NCBI GenBank assembly: GCA_016929905.1
Contig: JAFGHX010000032.1
Span: 96,488 to 160,487 of the forward strand
Direction of reading: 5' to 3'
Length of the DNA: 64,000 bases
DNA from: Kiritimatiellia bacterium
GTDB lineage: Bacteria; Verrucomicrobiota; Kiritimatiellia; JAFGHX01
Positions within the stretch are counted from its first letter, which is position 1; every line of letters begins with the position of its first letter. This document shows positions 53,725 through 61,800 of this stretch, piece by piece. Below the pieces are notes generated by a model. The model worked only from the letters and a program-made list of their open reading frames with translations, did no database searches and had not been told where the DNA came from. The translations under genes and the position numbers were made by a program.

Positions 53725-56616
53725 CTAGTTTCTGTTCAAGTCAATATTCAGATACTTCTTCATCGCGTACGAAAGGCCCATGGCGAGCGTGACGATGACG
53801 AGTTCGCCGACGATCAGCCCGACGAAGAAGCCGCGCGCGCGAACATAGGTGTCCTTGTTGCCGTACTTCGTCACGAGCGTCTTCGCGATCCACCCGACGA
53901 AGATCGAAAACCAGTAGGTCTTCATGATCGGGTTCACCAGCATGATGAGGCCGATCGGATGCGGCAGCCAGAAGATCCGCTGGCGGAAATAGAGCAGCGC
54001 GGCCATCAGCACGATACCGGCCGCCAGCCAGAAGCGGCCGTCGGAGGTGGCGGTCGGCGGCGTCTTGGCGATGTCGGCAATGCGCGCGAAGAGCCCGCGC
54101 GGGAACCCGACGTAGAACCACCGGTTCATGGCATCGGCGCCGCCGGCATAGCACATCATGACGGTGACCACCACGGCCACGAGCGCCGCGCCGAAGACGG
54201 CGATCGCCATCGCCGCGTGGAACCGCCCGCGCGCCATGCGCAGGTCGTCCCGTATCTTGAGGCTGTTCGCCATGGCCGGCGCAATGAACGTCTTGATGTC
54301 CAGGAACAGAATCGAGTAGTAGACCATCAGCGGCGCAAACAGGGACGGCGCGCTCCAGCTCTTGTCGAACCCGAACACGTGCCGCACGAAATGGAAAGGG
54401 CTGACCCAGGCCTGGAAGCCGAGCACCCCGCCCTCGGCCACCGCCCGGACGAGCCCGATGGTAATGACCATGATGATGGCGTAGGCGAACATCGAGTAGT
54501 ACAGGTTCGCACCCAGACAGCGCCAGAGCATCCCGACAACGCCCAGCGAGCCGAACAGGAACAGACCCGAGGCGATCCGCAGCTCGCGCCGTTCGTCCGC
54601 CTCGAGGTCGCGTACCGAGGCGGGCCAGAACACGCACAGCAGATATCGGCGGCATTTGAACAGGACGACCGAGGCAAAGACGAGCAGCGCGCCGCCCCCT
54701 TCCGCATTGCAGAAGTTGAGCGTGTACCACCATTCCCAGGGGAAGGAACGCCAACTGTAGCCGTAGCCGGTCCACACCAGAACGAGCACCTGGACCAGGA
54801 AGAGCACGTAGAAGAACCAGAGCGAGAAGGAGACCTTCTTCGGGATCAGGAAGGCGAGCCCGATCATCGTGAAGAAGATCGTCGACCGGCCCAGGTACTC
54901 CAGCCCGGCCAGCGCCGTATTCTGGATATAGGCCTGCCATGCATTCGAGAAATCGAACTCCTTCAAGCCCGGCACCACGCCCGTTCGGCAGAGCAGGTTC
55001 CACCCCACAAAGACGGCGGAGACCGACACACCGAGCCAGAACAGCCCGCTGCGAAAGACGGCAGGCAGCCCCCGCGACTCGCCGCCTTCGAACCCGGCCA
55101 GGATTTCGGGCAGCTCGGCCAGCGGATAGATGAGCTTCTCGTTGTGCGCCCACTGGCGGAAGATGAGAATGTTGAACGTCATCAGCACGACGTAGGTGAG
55201 CGCAATCAGCAGCCCCCAGCGGACAAGCGGTCCGGCCCACTGCGACCAGGGCACGTCCCCGACAAAATAGCGGCGCAGCGACGCATCGAACTGAGGGAAG
55301 TCCGCCAGCGCGGCCGCGAGCGGCGCGCGCACCGCGGCGGGCGCCGGCCGGGCGCCGCTGCCGGCAAGGGGCCGGTGCAGTTCCGTCAGTCCGGCCACGG
55401 TCTCCGCCACACGGCGAGTGGCCTCGATGTGGATCAGCTTCCGCTCGGTGAGTGCGGCCAGCCTTTCCTTCTCCCTGTTGACCCGGCGCTTCTGGCGCTC
55501 CAGCCGCGCCACCCGCCGCTCGAGCCGCTTGGCGGCATCGACCGCCGCCCGGCGCTTCTCCTCGTTCAGGCGCACCAGTTCCCCGTCCAGTTCCACCAGG
55601 CGGCCGGTCAGCCTCGCGTCGCGGGCATCGAGTTCCGCCTTGTCGGCGTCAAGCGTCTCGGTCGCGGCAAGCGGCGCCAGCGCGTCGATCGCGCGTCGAA
55701 CATAGGCGGCCACAGCCCGCGCCGGCCCGTCCGCCAACGGCTCGCCCGCCGGCGCCGCGCGCAACGCGGCGAGGGCCCCGCGCAGGTGCCCCGCCGCCCG
55801 CTTGCCGTAGAACAGGCGACCCAACCGCCCGGCGTATGTGGCGCCGTCGTCGCCGGCCATCGGGAGGAACCCGGGATAGGCGCGCAGCTCCTTCGGCAAC
55901 CCGCGCCGGAACAGGGCGACCTTCGCTTTCGCCTGGTCCTCCAGCGTCGTGAGAATCGCCTTGCGTTCGGCAACAAGACGCTCCTGCTCCCGGATCCGGT
56001 CCGGATACTCCGCCACCACGCGTGCAGGCGGGTCCGCTCCCGGCCATGGCGCCGCGACCGCCCCCCCACCCTCCCCCGCAAGCCCCTCGCCCGCCGCGGA
56101 CCCGCCGGCCGCCGATTCCTTCTGGCGGGCGAGCGCCGCCTCGTAGGTGGTCTTCAACTGCTGAGCCGCCTCGGCCGCCGCCCGGTACTCCCGCGCCGCT
56201 TGCCGAATGCCCGGCACCGAGATGAACAACTGCTCATTCAGGAACGGCTCCACGTACCGGTTCCACTCGGTCTGCTCCGTGTTCCAATGCCCGTTGAACA
56301 GATTCCCGATCACCGGAACCAGTTGCGCCGAGAGCCCGAACGTCGAGATGCCCGACGACACCATACCCATCGTGAAGATGACCAGGATTTCCGCGGTCGT
56401 CAGCCGGCGCACGACCCGGATCAGCCGAAACAGCGGGTTCAGCAACAGCACGGTCGCCAGGAGCAGCACGTAGGGCAGAACCGGGATCTGGTTGGCCGTG
56501 CAAATGAGCGAGCGACGGTTCTCGAAGTAGACCGTCAGTATCGCGAAACAGGCCGCGAACAGCCCGCCCAGCACCAGTGCGCGCGCCGTTATTCGATTGT
56601 CACTGCCCCCATTCAT
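53725..56616 (-). CDS. Large multi-pass membrane protein, DUF6785/DUF6784-like, with coiled-coil insert
   Basis: The protein has 963 residues. Three membrane segments near the N-terminus (ALVLGGLFAACFAILTVYF; VLPYVLLLATVLLLNPL; AEILVIFTMGMVSS) are followed by a soluble insert at about 110-450 ending in a long heptad coiled coil (about 325-415, charged and Arg/Glu/Leu-rich). Then come about ten more membrane segments (including LIALTYVVLMTFNILIF, AYAIIMVITIGLVRAV and FVGLIVGELVIVTLAM). The layout resembles PVC proteins annotated DUF6785 with a C-terminal DUF6784, related to OPT-type transporters; this naming is from memory. The transported substrate is unknown. The next upstream gene is a second OPT-like protein, so the two may form a complex. 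Only a weak SD is visible. Confidence 0.75.
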   Translation of the reverse strand: MNGGSDNRITARALVLGGLFAACFAILTVYFENRRSLICTANQIPVLPYVLLLATVLLLNPLFRLIRVVRRLTTAEILVIFTMGMVSSGISTFGLSAQLVPVIGNLFNGHWNTEQTEWNRYVEPFLNEQLFISVPGIRQAAREYRAAAEAAQQLKTTYEAALARQKESAAGGSAAGEGLAGEGGGAVAAPWPGADPPARVVAEYPDRIREQERLVAERKAILTTLEDQAKAKVALFRRGLPKELRAYPGFLPMAGDDGATYAGRLGRLFYGKRAAGHLRGALAALRAAPAGEPLADGPARAVAAYVRRAIDALAPLAATETLDADKAELDARDARLTGRLVELDGELVRLNEEKRRAAVDAAKRLERRVARLERQKRRVNREKERLAALTERKLIHIEATRRVAETVAGLTELHRPLAGSGARPAPAAVRAPLAAALADFPQFDASLRRYFVGDVPWSQWAGPLVRWGLLIALTYVVLMTFNILIFRQWAHNEKLIYPLAELPEILAGFEGGESRGLPAVFRSGLFWLGVSVSAVFVGWNLLCRTGVVPGLKEFDFSNAWQAYIQNTALAGLEYLGRSTIFFTMIGLAFLIPKKVSFSLWFFYVLFLVQVLVLVWTGYGYSWRSFPWEWWYTLNFCNAEGGGALLVFASVVLFKCRRYLLCVFWPASVRDLEADERRELRIASGLFLFGSLGVVGMLWRCLGANLYYSMFAYAIIMVITIGLVRAVAEGGVLGFQAWVSPFHFVRHVFGFDKSWSAPSLFAPLMVYYSILFLDIKTFIAPAMANSLKIRDDLRMARGRFHAAMAIAVFGAALVAVVVTVMMCYAGGADAMNRWFYVGFPRGLFARIADIAKTPPTATSDGRFWLAAGIVLMAALLYFRQRIFWLPHPIGLIMLVNPIMKTYWFSIFVGWIAKTLVTKYGNKDTYVRARGFFVGLIVGELVIVTLAMGLSYAMKKYLNIDLNRN

Positions 56617-56690
56617 ATCTCAAAGCTTCACGATACAAGACAGGGAAGTCTGGAAGATTGGAAGGATTGGGCGGCTGCAGGGACACGAGC

Positions 56691-56763
56691 CCCCACTCTT
56701 CCACCCTTCCACTCTTCCCCCCTTCCACTCTTCCACCCTTCCACCCTTCCACTCTTCCACTCT
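56691..56763. repeat. Polypyrimidine/polypurine tandem tract
   Basis: More than 70 nt of uninterrupted pyrimidine (plus strand), apart from an A every 5 nt or so, are built from 10-nt units CCACTCTTCC or CCACCCTTCC. The tract starts directly after the stop codon of the OPT-like gene and lies about 75 nt before the next ATG. Such repeats can slip in replication and form triplex DNA. Confidence 0.85.
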
Positions 56764-58776
56764 TCAGAAGATCAGCGGCGAGATCATCTTGGTCACGATC
56801 GTAAAGGCGACGGCCACCATGCCGACCAGGCCCATTCCGCAGGTGAAACCGGCGAGCAGGACGGGCGTGTACTTCATCCACATATCGCCGAACCGGCGCC
56901 GGAAGTAGAACCGGCCGATGAGCGCGCCGGCAAGTTCGAGCGTGACGTTCGAGGGTGTACCCTGCCCCAGCCCGCGCACGACGCCGAACACCAACAGCGT
57001 CGGCAGTCCGAAGGAGGAGAGCACCAGATAGGCGCCCACCCCGCCGCCGAGCCCGTAGAGCACGTATTTCAGGCGCATAGCCTCCATGAACAACGAGCCG
57101 CCTTCCATCGTGGAACTGAACGTCAGGCACATGGTCTTGGCGTTCAGGTCCCACATCTTCTGCGCATAGGGATAGGCGGCGGACGGAATGTCGGCCATTC
57201 CCCAGAGGAGTTGCGAGAAGACGATGGAGGCGATCACGACGATCGGGATCGTGACAAGCTGCGTCTTGACCTGCCCCATCACCTTCGTGCCGGTCAGTTC
57301 GAGCACCCGGAAGTTCACCGTGGCCACACCGTAGTCCGGAATCGGCACGGGCGCGAACCAGATCTTTACGCCCTGGTACCCGCTCAGAATGAAGGTGGCC
57401 TCCTTGATGTACGGGATGCGCAGAGCCTGCCCGATCATGCCTTCCAGCTTGGCCGTCGTGTAAGAGATCAGCGGCGTCAGCACGGCCGCGTAGAAGACGA
57501 AGAACTTCCAGGGGAACTCCTCGATCAACCAGGCCGACAACCCGATCCAGAACGCGTTGCTGAACGCATAGATCCCCAGCGCGATGAAGATGGAAAAATC
57601 GCCGCGCTTCGGGTTGTTGACGAGCAGCCGCCGCAGTGCGCTCGGCTCCCGCTCGCCGAGCTGGGCGCGGGTGAGCTCCGTGGCCGTTGAGCGTCCTCTG
57701 GCCAGCCGCGCCCGGATGACCGGGCGCAGCGCGCGGCCGAGGCTGATCGCCGCGACGGCAAGCGTGAGGCCCAGCTCGAACGACAGGTAGAAGTCCACCT
57801 TGTTCTGATAGATCGTGTCGATCACGTCCATCTGCTCATTCCAGTGGGAGAGGATGCCCCAACTGCGCAGCACGGGGTTGAAGCCCATCGTGAAAACGAC
57901 ACCGAGCACGCCGCCGATCACCGCCCAGAACGGCAGAACCATGCCCGTGAAGAACCAGACCAGATTGAAACTCAGGTTCAGCGGGGTGGCCGGCAGGAAC
58001 CTGGAGAGGGCCGGCGTCAAGTCCACCCAGGGTATTGGGATCAGTTGCAGCGGTTTCGCCAGAATCGCGCCGGTCACCGACGGGATCCCGATATAGACGG
58101 CTCCAAACACCAACCCGAGCACCCCCCCGATCGAGAAGCAGCGCCAGCGCCAGGGCTGCTTCTCATCCTTGCTCTGGGTCAGCGCCGTGATGCCCGACGC
58201 CGCCACCGGCGCCATGGGGAACGGGAGTTCCTCCACGTCGCTCGCGATCCGGTACAGCACATAACCCAGCCCGTACTGGTCCAGACGGCTGACCAGCAGG
58301 CCGACCGCCACAAGCAGGATCGGCGCCACCCATATCCGCGCGAAGAACGTGTGGCCCGTCTGCTTGATCGCTTCCGCCGAGGGCGCCCACCAGGAAGGGA
58401 CCTCCTGCGCCACTCCGAGCGCGATGGCATAATCGGACCGCACGAAATACTGCCGCCAGAGCAGGCCCTGAAACGGCGCCATCATGGCCAGCCCGGCCAT
58501 GAAGTAGAAGATGTAGACCTCCTGCATCTTCAATTCCTGGAACGAACGCCGCGCGATCTCCGCAAACAGGATGATCGTCACCCAGCGGGCGGCATTGGCC
58601 ATGTTGCCCTCCGGTCCGACGACCAGCGCCAGGTACATGGACCCGGGCATGATGAGCATGCCGAGGAAGATCGCGCCGACGATCGTCTTCCAGGAGAACC
58701 CTTCCGAAAACTCCTCCGGCGGCTCCATCAGCCGGCGATATTGCTCAAGCTCCTTGTCCTGGCTCGTTCGGCCCAT
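56764..58776 (-). CDS. OPT-family-like multi-pass transporter
   Basis: The protein has 670 residues with about 14 membrane segments. Examples are TIVGAIFLGMLIMPGSMYLALV, WVAPILLVAVGLLVSRL, LVFGAVYIGIPSVTGAIL, FFTGMVLPFWAVIGGVLGVVF and FTCGMGLVGMVAVAFTIV. The overall layout and phrases such as FPMAPVAASGITAL, near a GxxxG-rich loop, resemble oligopeptide-transporter (OPT) superfamily members and proteins paired with DUF6785. The substrate is unknown; peptides or glycopeptides would fit the operon context. AAGGGGGG lies before the ATG, and the gene starts 34 nt after the peptidase-FtsX gene. Confidence 0.75.
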   Translation of the reverse strand: MGRTSQDKELEQYRRLMEPPEEFSEGFSWKTIVGAIFLGMLIMPGSMYLALVVGPEGNMANAARWVTIILFAEIARRSFQELKMQEVYIFYFMAGLAMMAPFQGLLWRQYFVRSDYAIALGVAQEVPSWWAPSAEAIKQTGHTFFARIWVAPILLVAVGLLVSRLDQYGLGYVLYRIASDVEELPFPMAPVAASGITALTQSKDEKQPWRWRCFSIGGVLGLVFGAVYIGIPSVTGAILAKPLQLIPIPWVDLTPALSRFLPATPLNLSFNLVWFFTGMVLPFWAVIGGVLGVVFTMGFNPVLRSWGILSHWNEQMDVIDTIYQNKVDFYLSFELGLTLAVAAISLGRALRPVIRARLARGRSTATELTRAQLGEREPSALRRLLVNNPKRGDFSIFIALGIYAFSNAFWIGLSAWLIEEFPWKFFVFYAAVLTPLISYTTAKLEGMIGQALRIPYIKEATFILSGYQGVKIWFAPVPIPDYGVATVNFRVLELTGTKVMGQVKTQLVTIPIVVIASIVFSQLLWGMADIPSAAYPYAQKMWDLNAKTMCLTFSSTMEGGSLFMEAMRLKYVLYGLGGGVGAYLVLSSFGLPTLLVFGVVRGLGQGTPSNVTLELAGALIGRFYFRRRFGDMWMKYTPVLLAGFTCGMGLVGMVAVAFTIVTKMISPLIF

Positions 58777-58810
58777 CGGTCAGAAGCCCCCCTTGCCCAT
58801 GGTTAGCGGC

Positions 58811-61800
58811 TCATGGTTGATGGTCAGCGGCGAACGGTTCCGCGGCGGCCGGTTCGTCGAACAACGCCTCGCCGCGCTGCGCATAGAGCGCGTGCTCGGC
58901 GTCGTCCAGATTGCGCCAGTGCAGCAGATACGTTCGCATCTTCTCCAGAAAGGGTTTGTTCGTGGTGAGCCAGTTCGCGTCCTGGCCGGAGACGCGCGTG
59001 CTGTCCATCGTGACCTGATAGGCCTGCAACCGTTCGCGATAGGCGGCATGGAACCGGACCCGCTGCGTCACGCCCAGGTCGAACGGCGCCAGCGCCATCT
59101 GGTACTCCAGCGCATAGTCCGCGCGCCCGTCCGCGTCCCGGCCCCGGCGTTTCGCGTCCAGTTCGGCGATCAGGTCGCCGAACGACGCCTCGGTAAACCG
59201 CGCAAAGTACTCCTCCAGATAGGCCATGATCCCCGCGATCAGCTCGGGCTGATAGATGAAGGGGAACAGGACCGACATCTGATGCCCGTCGTTCTCGGGA
59301 AACGACCACTTCCGCTTGCCCGACGGCACCGCGGCCTTGCTGGCGACCAGCGCCGGATACAGCGTGGAGAGCAGCACGACGGCGATCGTGAACAGGATCA
59401 CGTAAACCACGCTCAGAGACGAGAAGTTCAGGTTGATCTCCTGCACCATACCCGTCCGGATCAGAGCCAGGCTCAGCACCTGGCCGACCAGATAGCCGCC
59501 AACCGATCCGATCACGCTGTAGACGAGCGACTCGGCCAGAAAGAACATTCCGATGTGATTCGGGTTCAAGCCGACCGCGTTGTAGACGGCGATCTCGCTG
59601 CGGCGCTCATACACCGAGCCCAGCATCGTGTTCAGGATGATGGTGGCCGCGATGAGCAACGGCACGATCAGCGACGAAAGCCCGCCGATCGACGTGCGAT
59701 ACCCCTCGCCGACGTAGTAGACGCCCGGCTCGTTGGCATGGCTCGTGGCCTCGCCAACCGCGAACGGCGTGCGGCTGCCGATGAAGAACTTGTTCGCCGA
59801 GCTGATGGTCAGGAACCGGTCGACGGCCGGCCAGATGGCCGCCTCATCGGCGAGCCGGATCGACACACTGAACGGCTCGGCCCCGAGCCGGGCGGCGGTC
59901 TCCACGGGCAGGAGCAGGAGACTGGAGGTGTCCACATAGAAGACCCCCGAATCCTCTTCCCCCTTCTCGGAAAGCCCGACGGCGTCCAGATCGGAGCGGC
60001 CGCCGGGCTGTTGTGGCGTGCTCTTGATGGGCAGCAACGGGCGGCGGTTCAGGTCCTTGAGCGCCCGGAACCGGTTCCCATCGAGAAAGCCGACGACCGT
60101 CAGCAAACGGCCCTCGAAGAAGATGCGCGCCCTGCCAAGCTGCTCCGGCACGATCCGCAGCGCCCTGGCCAGCCCGAGCGGGAGGACGGCTTCGTCGGCG
60201 TCGTCGGCGGAGAAGAAGCGCCCCGCGGCGAGCGGGACGGCACCCAGGAACCCGTCCTCGCGCGTGGCGAGCCCGAGCGCGGCGTCGATCTGGGCGGACG
60301 CCCCGCCCTCGCTCCACACGGGCAGCGGATACGTGTCGTCCCGCTCCTGAGGCGGAAGCAGCCAGCGCCGCACGAGAATCTCGCCCGTGCCGGCGAACAC
60401 CTCCCGAAACGCGCGGACGGTGCCTTCGTCCAGCCGCGCATTGCCGGGCCGGTGATACATGATCCCCGTGTACCGGGCCGGGTCCCGGCGCGAGACGATC
60501 GTCGGGCTCATCTTCCTCGAAATGCTCGTGAAGGCCAGCATGGTGAACGTGACCAGGACCACCGTCGCCGTCGTCAGCGTCGTCCGGATCCGCCTGCGCT
60601 TCATGTTGTTCACGCCGATCAGCATCGCCTTCTGCCCGACCGTCGAATAGCCGACCTCGGCCGTGTCCATGCCGGCATAGGTCCTGAACAGAAGCTGCAT
60701 TTCACCTTCAAACCGGCCGTGCAGAATGCTGATCACAAAGGCGCCCAGCCCGCCCATCACGAACGCGATGAAGATCGCCTCCGGCGCCTGCGCGATGCGG
60801 AACGCCGGGTGAATCATGCGGAACCCGAAGAACGTCGCCACGAACAGAACCCCGAACATCGCCATTTCCGCCTCGATCTTCACGAACTTGAAGATCAGCT
60901 TCTGGACAAAGAAGCAGAACGGCAGCATGACGATCATGTAGAAGACGACCGCCTTGAGCATGTCGTTGGTGACCGAAGACGTCTGGTCGTAGGCCTTGTA
61001 GCCCGCACCGAGCGCCTCCGCCCGCGCGCGCAGGTAGGCCGCGTGGTCGTTCTGCCCGCGCGCCGCCGCCATCCGCGCCAGCGCCGTCTCGCTCCTCGCC
61101 AGCAGGCTCTGGACGAGTTCGTCCGACACGCCCTGCAGCTTCTTGATGCGGTGCCGGTTCAGATGCGCCATGTCCCGCGCCGCGGCGGCGAAGAAGTCAG
61201 GACCCAATTCCTCGACCGTCGCGTAACCGCGCCCCTCCGGGTATTCGGGCGCCGCATTCAGCGCCAGCCGCCTGCGCCGCGTCACCAGTTTCAGCCGCTC
61301 GCCGTGCTCCACGAAAAATGACGCAGGGCCCTCCCCCCAGTACACGACCTTTGAAGACAGGGTCGACCGCACCCCGCTGAATCCGTACTTGCGCGGCGCG
61401 GTGTTCAGCCGGCCGCTGAGCGGAATGCATTCCTGCACGTCAAGTCGCGAGCCGGAGATGGCGGACGGGTCCTCGCGGTCGTAGATCGGAATTTCCAGGC
61501 ACTCGAAAAGCGGCAGCGTGCGCGACGCCTGGTCGCGGACGATGTTGGTGTCGATCTTCTGCTGAACCTCGCCGGCGTCGACGACGTGGTCGACCCGCAC
61601 GAAGTCCGCATCGCAATGGAACGCGCTGCCGGCCAGATCCAAGTCCTTGACACCCCAGATCAGCGCGGTCGCCCTGGAGTCGGTCAGCGCCAGGTAACTG
61701 TTCACCACATCCGCCGATACGAACGCGGCCCGCGGCAGATCGCGCCGCCTCTGCGTGCCGTCCAACACCAGGAATGTGCCGGGGACCGGCAGTTCGGGGG

